A DNA stretch of 64,000 bases from 62-47 sp051954235 (GTDB lineage: Bacteria; Pseudomonadota; Alphaproteobacteria; Rhizobiales; Xanthobacteraceae): contig JBQCHY010000116.1 in NCBI GenBank assembly GCA_051954235.1, forward strand, positions 62,001 through 126,000. Direction: 5' to 3'. A program made the position numbers and the translations under genes. Below are positions 7,964 to 16,555 of the stretch, piece after piece; positions within the stretch are counted from its first letter, which is position 1; each line of letters starts with the position of its first letter. The notes under the pieces were generated by a model. The model saw only the letters and a list, made by a program, of their open reading frames with translations. It ran no database searches and was not told where the DNA came from.

Positions 7964-8001
7964 AAAAACGAAAGCGCGAACGAACTTTCCGTTCATACCG
8001 C

Positions 8002-8313
8002 TCAACGGAGCTCCATCAGCTTCCAGTTTTCCTTCTGCTCGTTGGTCTGGAAGATCGCGGCTTTCGACAGTTGTTCGGATTTCTTCGCTTCCGCCGTGGC
8101 CTTGTCGAAGTCGCCGTCTTCGGCGGCCTTCTTGGCGGCGGCGAGCGCGGAAACCGCGGTGGTCCACTGGTTGCGCAACTTGATGGCCTCGGCGCTGGCG
8201 GATTCCGCCGCGGCATAGGCAGCCTTGTAGTCGGCTTCGGTGCTGGCCGCATGCGCGGGGGCAACAAAGCCAACCAGCAACACGACGGCGAGGGCGGAGA
8301 TCGGTCGGCGCAT
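8002..8313 (-). CDS. soxK: SoxXA-binding protein SoxK
   Basis: A 103-residue, alanine- and lysine-rich exported protein: MRRPISALAVVLLVGFVAPAHA signal, then a helical body (EADYKAAYAAAESASAEAIKLR, KAAEDGDFDKATAEAKKSEQL). Small proteins of this composition are the SoxXA-binding subunit that stabilises and stimulates SoxXA. The ATG at 8313 has GGAGG 5 bases upstream; the longer open frame to 8490 overlaps soxA and is rejected. It directly follows soxA. Confidence 0.88.
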   Translation of the reverse strand: MRRPISALAVVLLVGFVAPAHAASTEADYKAAYAAAESASAEAIKLRNQWTTAVSALAAAKKAAEDGDFDKATAEAKKSEQLSKAAIFQTNEQKENWKLMELR

Positions 8314-8327
8314 CAAAACCTCCACCA

Positions 8328-9194
8328 TCACGGCCGCGCGCCGGGGCCGGAGATCGGCAACCCGTTGCTGACATAGGACAGGTAGTATTCGAGGTCGCGA
8401 TATTCCTCGTCCTGCGGCTTCAGCGGCACGCCGCGCACCTGGCTGTTGCACGAGGTGAAGCGGCGGCTGGTGGTGCCCATGCCGGACCATTCGGACCGAT
8501 AGATCGGCATCGCATTGAGAATGCCGAGCGCCGGCGCCAGCACCTCGGCGCGAATCCGCTCGCCGGGGCTTTGCACATGGCAGGTGGCGCAGGAGAAATT
8601 CAATTGGCCGCGCCGCGTGTAGAAATAGCGCTTGCCGTTTTCATAGGCCGCGAGCGCGCGCGGATCGTCGGGAATCTTCACGTCGAACACTTTTCCGCGC
8701 GAGGTGAAGGCCATGTAGGCGGTCACCGCCGCCATCTCGTCCTTGGTGTAAGAGTAGGGCTCTTCGCCGTTCGCCTCGCGGCACTGGTTCACCGCCAGTT
8801 CGAGCGTGATCACCTTGCCCTGCTTGGTGTCGAAGTAAGGATAATCCTGGCGGACGCCGACGCCCTTGTTGGGAAAGCAATCGGCCAGCGTCTTGCCGTT
8901 CTTGAACGGCTTCACCATCAGCTCCTTGCCGAGATCGAGCGCGAACTCGTAAGGCGGAAACTCTTCCTTTTCCTTCCACTGCTTGTAGAGCCCCTCGTCC
9001 ATCGAATAGGGGCCGTTGACGAAATCCTCGAACTTCACCTTCGGGAATTTGTCCTTGAAGAATTTCTGGAAGGCCTTGAGATCGGCGGGAGGGTTCGGCG
9101 TATCGGCGGCGGTCGCGGCCATCGGCACGGCGAGCAGCGTCACCGCCATCGCCATTCCGGCAAGCACCACCCCGGAAAGTTTTCGCATCGTCAT
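8328..9194 (-). CDS. soxA: SoxA cytochrome c subunit (single-heme type)
   Basis: Catalytic subunit of SoxXA, which couples thiosulfate to the SoxY cysteine. It has 288 residues with a signal peptide (to ~29). One heme motif CATCH lies at 202-206, and the active-site persulfide cysteine C249 in SRRFTSCNSQVR would ligate heme. The N-terminal domain has no CxxCH. Two cysteines instead, C106 (ADCFPN) and C138 (VNQCRE), probably form the disulfide seen in monoheme SoxA. It is followed by soxK 14 bases downstream. Confidence 0.97.
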   Translation of the reverse strand: MTMRKLSGVVLAGMAMAVTLLAVPMAATAADTPNPPADLKAFQKFFKDKFPKVKFEDFVNGPYSMDEGLYKQWKEKEEFPPYEFALDLGKELMVKPFKNGKTLADCFPNKGVGVRQDYPYFDTKQGKVITLELAVNQCREANGEEPYSYTKDEMAAVTAYMAFTSRGKVFDVKIPDDPRALAAYENGKRYFYTRRGQLNFSCATCHVQSPGERIRAEVLAPALGILNAMPIYRSEWSGMGTTSRRFTSCNSQVRGVPLKPQDEEYRDLEYYLSYVSNGLPISGPGARP

Positions 9195-9222
9195 TCCCCC
9201 TCTCCGCCTTTGCCGCGAACCC

Positions 9223-9534
9223 TTATTGAATCTTGGCGGTGAGCGTATCGCTGGCGCCCTTGTTGTCGGTCCAACTGACCTTGAGGTCGTCGCCCTTCTT
9301 GCCGCCCTTGAAGGCGAACTTCAGGTACGGGTCCTTGGAGACGGCCGGGCCCCAGTCCGCGATAAACACCGGCTTGCCGTCATACTCGATGACGACCTGC
9401 TGGATGTAGTGCGGCGGAATTAGTTGGCCCTTGGCATCCTTGACGAAGCCGGAATCCATCGGATGCTGAATCAGCGCCTGCACCTCGGTGCTGTCGCCGC
9501 TGGCGGTGGCGCGAACGCGAATGGTCGATGCCAT
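9223..9534 (-). CDS. soxZ: SoxZ sulfur-carrier partner
   Basis: A 103-residue immunoglobulin-like protein without its own signal; it is exported bound to SoxY. Typical SoxZ segments are ALIQHPMDSGFVKDAKG, IPPHYIQQVVIEYDGKPVF, WGPAVSKDPYLKF and VSWTDNKGASDT. It sits between soxY and soxA with gaps of about 25 bases, so it belongs to the same transcript. Function: scaffold half of the SoxYZ carrier that holds sulfur intermediates in the periplasm. Confidence 0.96.
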   Translation of the reverse strand: MASTIRVRATASGDSTEVQALIQHPMDSGFVKDAKGQLIPPHYIQQVVIEYDGKPVFIADWGPAVSKDPYLKFAFKGGKKGDDLKVSWTDNKGASDTLTAKIQ

Positions 9535-9557
9535 GATGTTCTTCCCTGTTCCTGATC

Positions 9558-10049
9558 TCAGCCGCCGCAGCCGCCGACGGTGACCTTCACTTCCTTGGTG
9601 GCGCTGTAGAGCTTGCCGCCGGCTTCGACCACGGCGATGACGTTGCTGGTCTTCGCCATCTTGAGCCGGTTCGACACGCTCGGCGCGGTGCCCGGCAGAA
9701 TGCGATAGGCGGCCGCCAGCGTGTTCGGATTCTCCGTTACCAGGATCGCGATGGACGTTACGTCCGGCAGCGACGACGACACCGCGACCGGCACCACCGC
9801 ACCGTTCTCGGCGATCTCCGGCGCATCGAGCTTCACCTTGTCGGATTTCTCCGCGGTCTTGCCGTAGAGCGACTTGATGGCGTCCGCCTCGCTCTTCTGC
9901 TTGAAGGCGTCTTCCGGATACTTGTCGTTGGCGGCGGCGAAGGCTTCGGTGATATCGAAGCGAATGCCGGTGAAGCCGATCACCGCGACCGCGGCGAGGC
10001 CTTGCAGCACCGCGCGACGGCTCACTCCATTCCAGATCGAACTCTTCAT
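9558..10049 (-). CDS. soxY: SoxY sulfur-carrier protein
   Basis: A 163-residue exported protein with a twin-arginine signal (NGVSRRAVLQGLAAVAVIGF) and the diagnostic C-terminal swinging arm GGCGG, whose cysteine carries the sulfur substrate. The ATG at 10049 follows GGAG about 6 bases upstream; ATG 10061 is in frame but has no good RBS. The Tat signal fits co-export of the folded SoxYZ complex. Confidence 0.96.
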   Translation of the reverse strand: MKSSIWNGVSRRAVLQGLAAVAVIGFTGIRFDITEAFAAANDKYPEDAFKQKSEADAIKSLYGKTAEKSDKVKLDAPEIAENGAVVPVAVSSSLPDVTSIAILVTENPNTLAAAYRILPGTAPSVSNRLKMAKTSNVIAVVEAGGKLYSATKEVKVTVGGCGG

Positions 10050-10087
10050 CTCAATCTCCATGTTGCGGCCCATGCATGGCCGGGCCG

Positions 10088-10456
10088 TCACAACGTCTGT
10101 AGAAAATCCACCACCGCGTTGATTTCCTGTTCGGTCAGGATGTGGTTGCGGCCGAACGGCGGCATGACGGTGGTCGGGTTGCGCTTGGTTTCGTCGCTGA
10201 CGATCGCCACCAGTTCGTTGCGATCGGGATATTTGGATTTGATATCGACCAGCGCCGGCCCGATGGTGCCGGCGAGGTTGCCGCCCTTGATGTCGTGGCA
10301 GGTCAGGCAATTGCCCTTGCCGCGGTCGAAGGCGAGCTTCTGCCCTTCCGCGACGCTGGGCGATTGCGCAAGCGCGGCGGCGGGGATGCCGGCAACGCCG
10401 AGCACCACCAGCAGCGCCATCGTTCGAACCCGGTCGCGGGTCATCGGGAAGGACAT
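10088..10456 (-). CDS. soxX: SoxX cytochrome c subunit
   Basis: Monoheme c-type cytochrome subunit of SoxXA. The 122-residue product has a signal peptide (MALLVVLGVAGIPAAALAQ), heme motif GNCLTCHDIKGG (C50-x2-CH54) and a distal Met in TTVMPPFGRNH. ATG 10456 and ATG 10444 are both possible; neither has a strong RBS. The soxX-soxY gap is 38 bases. It accepts electrons released when SoxA couples thiosulfate to SoxY. Confidence 0.93.
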   Translation of the reverse strand: MSFPMTRDRVRTMALLVVLGVAGIPAAALAQSPSVAEGQKLAFDRGKGNCLTCHDIKGGNLAGTIGPALVDIKSKYPDRNELVAIVSDETKRNPTTVMPPFGRNHILTEQEINAVVDFLQTL

Positions 10457-10528
10457 TCTCACGGAGCAAAATCCTGCATCGGTTTCGTGCTGTTGCGCGG
10501 TCACATCAGAGCAAATTTCGTCGCACAA

Positions 10529-11182
10529 TTACTTCGGTTGCATCGCGTCGAGCGGGCCGGTGGTCCGCGGCGTGAGATCGCGCCCTTCCGCCGTCGAGGA
10601 AATGCTGACGGCGGCGGGATCGCGACACGCGCTCATGCACGGCTGCGCGGCGGTATCCGGCCTCGGATCGGTCCAGATGAAGTTGTCGCGGTTCGGCATC
10701 CTGACCTTCGGCAGGCTGTCGCGATCGGCGACGAATTCATTCGGCACGATATTATTCAGGTTCAGGATATAGGCCGTCAACGCATAAACGTCATCAGCCG
10801 AAAGTGTATGCGGCGCCGGCATCGGCATCGCGCGGTTAATGTAATCCCACAACGTCGGCGCGAACGGCCAGTAGCTGCCGACGGTCAGTTCCGGGCGGTC
10901 ATCCTTCAACGTGCCCTGCCCGCCCGCGAGCTTGGGAAAGCGTCCCTCGCCCTCGCCGAAGGTGCCGTGGCAGGCGGCGCATTGCTCGGCGAACACCTTC
11001 TCGCCGGCCGCGACATCGCCCTTGCCCGGCGGCAAACCAGCGCCGTCCTCGCCCCGCGCGTCGATGTCCCAGCCGGCGATCTGCTCGGCGGTCGGCACGG
11101 TGCCGTAACCGAAATGACTGGGCTCGGCGGCGTTTGCGGCACCTATGTTCAGCGAGAGAAAAGCAACCGCAGCAACCGTCAT
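10529..11182 (-). CDS. soxD: SoxD cytochrome c subunit of sulfur dehydrogenase
   Basis: c-type cytochrome partner of SoxC. The 217-residue protein starts with a signal (MTVAAVAFLSLNIGAANA), contains the heme motif AEQCAACHGTFGEGEG, an axial Met in RAMPMPAPHT, and a C-terminal region with CMSACRD. The open frame extends to 11395, but that stretch reads through the family A repeat (11213-11342), so the start is set at 11182. It is about 217 residues, short of diheme SoxD, and only one CxxCH is seen, so it is a single-heme form. Confidence 0.88.
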   Translation of the reverse strand: MTVAAVAFLSLNIGAANAAEPSHFGYGTVPTAEQIAGWDIDARGEDGAGLPPGKGDVAAGEKVFAEQCAACHGTFGEGEGRFPKLAGGQGTLKDDRPELTVGSYWPFAPTLWDYINRAMPMPAPHTLSADDVYALTAYILNLNNIVPNEFVADRDSLPKVRMPNRDNFIWTDPRPDTAAQPCMSACRDPAAVSISSTAEGRDLTPRTTGPLDAMQPK

Positions 11183-11212
11183 CCTCAACCGCGCGGCACA
11201 ACGCTTATTTCT

Positions 11213-11342
11213 CGTCATGGCCGGGCTTGTCCCGGCCATCCACGTCTGCCTTGCACGCAACTCCGAAAGAAGAACGTGGATGCCCGGGACATAGGCGAGC
11301 GAAGCGACGCCGTTCTTCGAACGGCTATGCCCGGGCATGACG
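11213..11342. repeat. Family A palindromic repeat inside the soxC-soxD junction
   Basis: CGTCATGGCCGGGC...GCCATCCACGTC is mirrored by GACATAGGCGAGCGAAGC, CGTTCTTCGAACGGC and GCCCGGGCATGACG. It lies wholly between soxC and soxD, genes that encode two subunits of one complex. It creates a spurious N-terminal extension of the soxD frame. Confidence 0.88.
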
Positions 11343-11378
11343 GCGTTGACGCGAACCGCGTGTCGCAGACGAACCATC

Positions 11379-12746
11379 TCACGAAAGCTGGACATCGAAC
11401 ACGCTCCCGTCCGCTTTCACTTGCCAGGTCTGAATCGCGTTGTTGTGGTAGACCGAATTGGTGCCACGCTTTTCGCGCAGTTGCACGATAGTCGGCTGCA
11501 CGTAGCCGGTCTCGTCGATCACCCGCGATTCCAGCAGCGCCGGCTTGCCGTCCCAGCGCCACGGCAGCGAGAAACGCGTCAGCGCTTTCGACAAAATCGG
11601 CTCGTGCAATTGCGCGGTCTGCCAGTTGACGCCGCCGTCCACCGAGACATCGACGCGCTTGACCTTGCCGTGACCGGTCCACGCCAGCCCGCGAATTTCA
11701 TAAAGGCCCGGCTTGTGCAGCGGCTTTTCCGGACAGGGAAAAGTGATCACCGACTTGGCGTCGATCAGCCAGGTGAAGCCGCGCGAGGTGCCGTCCGGCA
11801 TCAGGTCGGTGTACTTCGAGGTTTCCTCGCGCGAATGCCACGGCTTGTCGCCGATCTTGATGCGGCGCAGCCACTTGATGCTGACATTGCCTTCCCAGCC
11901 CGGCACCACGAGGCGCAGCGGATAGCCCTGCTCCGGCCGCAGCGCCTCGCCGTTCTGCGCGTAGACCACGAGGCAATCGTCGAGACATTTCTCCAGCGGC
12001 AGGCTGCGGTTCATGTGCGCGCCGTCGGCGCCCTCGACCATGACCCACTTGGCTTCTTTCTTGACGCCGACTTCCTCGAGCAAGGTCGAGAGCTTTACGC
12101 CGGTCCATTCCGCGCAACTGACCATGCCGTGATTGAATTGCAGCGAGTTGAGCTGCGCCGCGCGCCACTCCATGCCGCCGTTGGCCGGACACTCGATGAA
12201 ATGGATGCGCGACACCGAGGGAAAGCGGGAGATGTCCTCCATCGTCAGCAGCAGCGGCCGCTCGACGAGGCCGTGGATCATCAGCTTGTGCTGCTTCGGA
12301 TCGACGTCGGGCCGCCCCGCATGATAGCGCTCGAAGAACAAGCCATTCGGCGTGATGATGCCGTTGAGGTGTTGCAGCGGCGAGAAACTGATCGAGGACT
12401 CGGTGCCGGCGGTGAGCCAAGGCACGTTACGGCGAATGACGCCGGCCTCGTACTCCGCCGGGTTGCCGTAGGGCCGATCCACGACGCCGGCGCCGATCGA
12501 TTGCGACCACGGTGCATCCGCCGGCGGCGCCGCGCCTTCGCTTTGCGCCAGCGCCGCATTGCGGCCGAACGCAAGCGTCCCGGTGACGGCCGCACCGAAG
12601 CCGAGCATCGCGCGGCGGTTGACGCCGTCGTGCCGCGGAAGATCATTTGAATTGGGCTCGCGCGCATCGGCATCGCGCAATTTGGCGTCGCGCGGATTTG
12701 CGAGCTTGGACAGACCGGGCTTGCCGCGCCAGAAGGTGGGCCGCAC
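11379..12746 (-). CDS. soxC: SoxC molybdenum subunit of sulfur dehydrogenase
   Basis: Sulfite-oxidase-family molybdoenzyme, which with SoxD oxidises the sulfane sulfur on SoxY and so allows full oxidation of thiosulfate without sulfur globules. It has 455 residues: Tat signal (GVNRRAMLGFGAAVTGTLAF), molybdopterin domain with HFIECPANGG and the Mo-ligand Cys in NHGMVSCAEWTGV, and a C-terminal dimerisation domain (VKRVDVSVDGGVNW). The start is a GTG with GAGG just upstream. It is the first gene of the leftward sox run, facing soxR. Confidence 0.95.
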   Translation of the reverse strand: MRPTFWRGKPGLSKLANPRDAKLRDADAREPNSNDLPRHDGVNRRAMLGFGAAVTGTLAFGRNAALAQSEGAAPPADAPWSQSIGAGVVDRPYGNPAEYEAGVIRRNVPWLTAGTESSISFSPLQHLNGIITPNGLFFERYHAGRPDVDPKQHKLMIHGLVERPLLLTMEDISRFPSVSRIHFIECPANGGMEWRAAQLNSLQFNHGMVSCAEWTGVKLSTLLEEVGVKKEAKWVMVEGADGAHMNRSLPLEKCLDDCLVVYAQNGEALRPEQGYPLRLVVPGWEGNVSIKWLRRIKIGDKPWHSREETSKYTDLMPDGTSRGFTWLIDAKSVITFPCPEKPLHKPGLYEIRGLAWTGHGKVKRVDVSVDGGVNWQTAQLHEPILSKALTRFSLPWRWDGKPALLESRVIDETGYVQPTIVQLREKRGTNSVYHNNAIQTWQVKADGSVFDVQLS

Positions 12747-12835
12747 GTTTCCTCGCTTTGCGGCGCGCGGCCGCTTATCCGTCGACGGCTTCCGGCCGCC
12801 GTGTTGTTTACATAAGGCGTATCGTCGCGGCTTAA

Positions 12836-12851
12836 TTTAGTCAATGCTAAA
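12836..12851. promoter_or_regulatory. Candidate SoxR operator in the soxC-soxR divergent region
   Basis: TTTAG-TCAATG-CTAAA is a perfect 5-bp inverted repeat with a 6-base spacer in the most AT-rich part of the 97-base divergent gap. It covers the first possible soxR start codon (ATG at 12844). ArsR-type regulators bind AT-rich palindromes at such positions. Binding is inferred. Confidence 0.5.
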
Positions 12852-13260
12852 CAAGCGCGAACGCGGTAGGATGGAACCCCGTCACGCTTCATTGCTGGTT
12901 CCCGTCATGCCCCTTGCAAGACGCTCCGCGCGCAGGAAAGATCGCAGCGAGGCCGCCGCGCTGAAGCAACTCGCGCGGCAGGCCGGCGACGCGGCCCAAC
13001 TTCTGAAACTCTTGGGCAACGAAAAGCGTTTGTTGATCCTGTGTTTCCTTGCGGTGCGTCGCGAGATGACGGTGGGCGACATGCTTGACGTAATCGATCT
13101 CAGCCCGTCGGCGCTGTCGCAGCATCTCGCCAAGCTGCGCGGCGACCGTCTCATCGCCTATCGTCGCACCTCGCAGACGTTGCATTATCGCGTCGCCGAT
13201 CCGCGCGCGCTAAAGGTGCTCAAGGTGCTGAAGCAGATCTATTGCGGAGACCTCGCATGA
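12844..13260 (+). CDS. soxR: SoxR, ArsR-family persulfide-type repressor
   Basis: A 138-residue winged-helix regulator: LLKLLGNEKRLLILCFL, recognition helix in LSPSALSQHLAKLRGDRLIAYRR and wing TLHYRVADPRA. Two cysteines stand where the SqrR/BigR/SoxR group has its sensing pair: one in LILCFL and one at the C-terminus in KQIYCGD. These form a (poly)sulfide bridge on persulfide stress and release DNA. It is divergent from soxC and overlaps the metallohydrolase start by ATGA. The start is uncertain: 12844 lies in the candidate operator and lacks an RBS; ATG 12871 is an alternative. Confidence 0.9.
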   Translation: MLNKRERGRMEPRHASLLVPVMPLARRSARRKDRSEAAALKQLARQAGDAAQLLKLLGNEKRLLILCFLAVRREMTVGDMLDVIDLSPSALSQHLAKLRGDRLIAYRRTSQTLHYRVADPRALKVLKVLKQIYCGDLA

Positions 13261-14255
13261 TCCGCCCTGTTGTCGCGCTGGCGATGCTGCTTGGAATGAC
13301 GAACTTCGCGCAAGCTACCAACGCGCCCTATGCGCCGCTGACGAAACCGCTGCATATCGAGCAGGTGCCGAACGCGCCGATCTGGTACAGCATCGGTAAT
13401 CCAGGCATTCCCGGCAAGGACAACGAAGGCAACACCTCGAATGCCGGCTTCGTCGTCACTTCGGACGGCGTCGCGGTGTTCGACGCGCTCGGCACGCCGA
13501 GCCTCGGCTGGGCCTTGTTGCAGGAGATCAAGAAGGCCTCCGACAAGCCGGTGCGCTACGTCATCGCCAGCCATTATCACGCCGATCACATCTACGGCTT
13601 GCAGGCGTTCAAGGATCACACGCCGGCGCTGATCGTCGCGCAGGAACAGGCCGGCGATTACAAGGTGAACGAGGAGACCGCCGACGAGCGCGCCGAGCAG
13701 CGGCTCGACCAGCGGCGCGGCGCGCTCTATCCATGGGTCGACGAGAACACCCGCGTGGTGCCGCCGGATATCACGTTCAAGGAACGCATGACGATCGCGC
13801 TCGGCGACCGCACCCTGACGTTGCTGTTCGCCGGCCCCGCGCATTCCTCCAGCGACATGATGATGATGGTGGAGCCGGACGGCGTACTGTTCGCCGGCGA
13901 CATCGTGCAGAACAGCCGCATCCCCTTGATGAACAGCGACGACGTCTCCACCACGCACTGGCTCGCGGCGTTGAGCGAGGTCGAGAAGCTGCAACCGAAG
14001 TTCATCATCCCCGGCCATGGCAAGGCTTCGACGAAAGCGGTGGAGGCCATCGCCTTCACCCGCGATTACATCCAGTACGTCCGCGCGGCGATGGCCAAGG
14101 CGGTGCAGGACTGGACCGATTTCGACGCGGCCTACGCGCAGACCGACTGGTCGAAGTACAAGGACATGCCGACCTTCGCCAGCAACAATCGCGGCAACGC
14201 CTACCGCATCTATCTCGAACTGGAGCAATCGCAGTTCAAGGACGACAAGAAGTGA
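13257..14255 (+). CDS. Exported MBL-fold metallohydrolase (SoxH-like)
   Basis: A 332-residue protein with a signal peptide (VVALAMLLGMTNFAQA) and a metallo-beta-lactamase fold: VIASHYHADHIYG metal motif, AGPAHSSSDMMM, LFAGDIVQNSRIP and IIPGHGKAS. Similar proteins are coded in or next to sox clusters (SoxH) and are dispensable for thiosulfate oxidation in Paracoccus; the substrate is unknown. ATG 13257 overlaps the soxR stop (ATGA), with GGAG upstream, so it is coupled to soxR. The open frame starting at 13242 is less likely. Confidence 0.85.
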   Translation: MIRPVVALAMLLGMTNFAQATNAPYAPLTKPLHIEQVPNAPIWYSIGNPGIPGKDNEGNTSNAGFVVTSDGVAVFDALGTPSLGWALLQEIKKASDKPVRYVIASHYHADHIYGLQAFKDHTPALIVAQEQAGDYKVNEETADERAEQRLDQRRGALYPWVDENTRVVPPDITFKERMTIALGDRTLTLLFAGPAHSSSDMMMMVEPDGVLFAGDIVQNSRIPLMNSDDVSTTHWLAALSEVEKLQPKFIIPGHGKASTKAVEAIAFTRDYIQYVRAAMAKAVQDWTDFDAAYAQTDWSKYKDMPTFASNNRGNAYRIYLELEQSQFKDDKK

Positions 14256-14293
14256 GAGAGAGTTTGAACTTCGCCGGGCACCTCCCGATCGTT

Positions 14294-14408
14294 CCCCGGA
14301 CGCAGCGCAGCGTGAAACGGTGCGCTGCTGAGCCGGGGTCTTCGCGATGTTTGTCGCGACGATCCCGGTTCTGCGCAGCGTCACTTCGTGCCGCGGCGCG
14401 CCCGGGAC
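14294..14408. repeat. GC-rich inverted repeats
   Basis: CCCCGGACGCAGCGCAGCG is mirrored by CGCTGCTGAGCCGGGG, followed by a second looser GC-rich half ending in CGCGCCCGGGACACC. It fills the gap between the metallohydrolase and the methyltransferase. Confidence 0.55.
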
Positions 14409-14453
14409 ACCCCGAAAGCAAACTTTTCAAACAGGCTCTGAGACGGAGCTAGC

Positions 14454-15134
14454 ATGGCCGAATACGTCGTCGAGTTCGGCAAGGACGGCCGCCGGGTGGA
14501 GCCCGACGGGCGGCTGGATGCGGCCGCGTTCCATCGCAATCACGAAGCAATATGGGCGGTGCTCGAGCCGTTCCTGCGCGACAAGACCGGCGATGTGCTG
14601 GAGGCCGGCAGCGGCACCGGACAACACGTCGTTTCGTTCGCGCGCCACACACCGAACATCGACTGGTGGCCGAGCGACTACAACGACGCACACCTCAAGA
14701 GCATCGCGGCGTGGCGCGCTTATGCAAAGCTCGCCAACGTTCATGCGCCGCAGCGGCTCGATCTGTCCGATCCGAACTGGCGCGCAACAATGCCGGGCGC
14801 CGATCCGCATCATCTGCTGGCGATTGTCTGCGCCAACGTCATTCACATCGCGCCGTGGACTGTCGCGGAAGGTTTACTCGCCGGCGCCGGCCGCGCGCTG
14901 CGTCTGGACGGGCGACTGTTTCTCTACGGCCCGTTCAAGCGCGGTGGCAAGCACACCGCCGTCAGCAACGCGGTGTTCGACACCAGCCTGCGCAAGGGCA
15001 ATCCGGACTGGGGCGTGCGCGATGTCGACGAGGTTCGCGTCGTCGCGGAGCGTCATGGTCTCGCGCTGCAAGACGTGGTGGAGATGCCCGCCAATAATCT
15101 GATCGTGGTGTTCGGACGAGACAAAACTGACTGA
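14454..15134 (+). CDS. DUF938 SAM-dependent methyltransferase-like protein
   Basis: A 226-residue soluble protein with the class I SAM-binding loop VLEAGSGTGQHVVSFA (~46-61). The DUF938 pattern continues with WWPSDYNDAHLKSI, CANVIHIAPWTVAEGL and FLYGPFKRGGKHTAVSN. The family is widespread and its substrate is not established. It stands alone between two repeat-filled gaps, so context gives no hint. Confidence 0.88.
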   Translation: MAEYVVEFGKDGRRVEPDGRLDAAAFHRNHEAIWAVLEPFLRDKTGDVLEAGSGTGQHVVSFARHTPNIDWWPSDYNDAHLKSIAAWRAYAKLANVHAPQRLDLSDPNWRATMPGADPHHLLAIVCANVIHIAPWTVAEGLLAGAGRALRLDGRLFLYGPFKRGGKHTAVSNAVFDTSLRKGNPDWGVRDVDEVRVVAERHGLALQDVVEMPANNLIVVFGRDKTD

Positions 15135-15189
15135 TCGATATCGAGTCGTGGCATACGATGAAACCGAGCCATCCACGGATGCTGCCGGC

Positions 15190-15303
15190 TCCCTCTCCCC
15201 GCCGGGGAGAGGGGTGGGGTGAGGGGGTACGCATCTATCGATAGGCCGAATCCCCTCACCCGGATCGCTGACGCGATCCGACCTCTCCCCATGGGAGAGG
15301 TGG
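15190..15303. repeat. Family B palindromic repeat
   Basis: CTCCCTCTCCCCGCCGGGGAG and GGTGAGGGGGTACGC are followed by the opposite arm CCCCTCACCCGGATCG and CCTCTCCCCATGGGAGAGG. It lies between the methyltransferase and the nitronate monooxygenase. Confidence 0.8.
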
Positions 15304-15391
15304 GTCCGTCGTGTTTCATGGGTTGTCCGCTGCCGCAAATAAGCGCATGAAATACATCTATTCAGTTTTTCCTTAACTCCCGAAGGCCGCC

Positions 15392-16357
15392 ATGCCGATC
15401 AAAACCGCGCTCACCTCGCTGCTCGATATCGAACACCCGATCCTGCTGGCGCCGATGGCCGGCATCGCCGGCGGCGCGCTGGCTTCGGCGGTGACCAATG
15501 CCGGCGGGCTCGGCATCGTCGGCGGCGGTTACGGCGACAAGGACTGGCTGAGCCAGCAACTGCTGGGCGCCGGCAACACTCGCGTCGGCGTCGGCTTCAT
15601 CACCTGGTCGCTGCGCAAGAACCCGGCGCTGCTCGATCTCGCGCTGGCGCATCACCCGAAAGCGATGTTCCTGTCGTTCGGCGACATCGACGAATTCGCA
15701 GCGCCCATCAAGCGCGCCAATATTCCATTGATTGCGCAGATTCAAACGCTGGCGCAAGCGCGCAAGGCCGTCGCGGACGGCGCTGACATCATTGTCGCGC
15801 AGGGCGCGGAAGCCGGCGGCCACGGCGGCGGCCGCTCGACCTTGCCGCTGGTGCCCGCCGTGATCGATGCGGTCGGCCACAAAGTCCCGGTGGTCGCCGC
15901 AGGTGGCATCGCCGATGGACGCGGCCTCGCGGCGGCCTTGATGCTGGGCGCGGCCGGCGTCGTGTGCGGCTCGGTGTTCTATGCCAGCCGCGAAGCGCTG
16001 ACCCACCCCAACAACAAGCGCGCGGCGTTGGCCGCGAACGGCGATGACACAATCCGCAGTTCGGCCATCGACGTCGCGCGCGGCATCGACTGGCCCGGCC
16101 AGTGGAACATCCGCACCCTGAAAAACCCAGCCATCGTGCAATGGGACCGCGATCTCGACGACCTCAAGAACAAGGTCGCAACCGAGAAGCCGCGCTACCT
16201 CAAGGCCGCCGCCGATGGCGACACCGACGTTGCCGCCGTGATCGTCGGCGAGGCGGTCGACCTGATCAAGGCCGACGCAAGCGCTGCGGAGATTGTCGCC
16301 ACCATGGTTGCGGACGCGACCGAGCGTCTCGCCGCCGCGCCGCAAATGCTGGGCTGA
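15392..16357 (+). CDS. Nitronate monooxygenase family FMN enzyme
   Basis: A 321-residue TIM-barrel flavoprotein of the 2-nitropropane dioxygenase family, expected to oxidise alkyl nitronates to carbonyl compounds and nitrite. Motifs: PILLAPMAGIAGGALASAV at the N-terminus, GAEAGGHGGG with the catalytic His144, VVAAGGIADGRG (FMN phosphate site) and LMLGAAGVVCGSVF. The ATG is preceded by GAAGG. Some family members act as enoyl reductases, so the substrate is open. Confidence 0.9.
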   Translation: MPIKTALTSLLDIEHPILLAPMAGIAGGALASAVTNAGGLGIVGGGYGDKDWLSQQLLGAGNTRVGVGFITWSLRKNPALLDLALAHHPKAMFLSFGDIDEFAAPIKRANIPLIAQIQTLAQARKAVADGADIIVAQGAEAGGHGGGRSTLPLVPAVIDAVGHKVPVVAAGGIADGRGLAAALMLGAAGVVCGSVFYASREALTHPNNKRAALAANGDDTIRSSAIDVARGIDWPGQWNIRTLKNPAIVQWDRDLDDLKNKVATEKPRYLKAAADGDTDVAAVIVGEAVDLIKADASAAEIVATMVADATERLAAAPQMLG

Positions 16358-16555
16358 TCCGCGTTTGCGCGCGTTGATTCCTGCGCCGCAATAAGATTTA
16401 TCTTCCCCCGTACCGCGCTTTCGCGGACGTTCATACCATGACGATGCAATGCCGCAGTATACGATCTCCCTTGGGGTCGCGCGGCATACCGACAGGACCG
16501 CGCCGAGCCTCCGGATCGATCCGATCCACGGCCTGCGCGGTCCGGGATAGCGGGA

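Noticed and set aside
11183..11395. Longer soxD start at 11395
   Set aside because: Those codons run through a family A repeat and overlap the end of soxC; a normal signal peptide begins at 11182.
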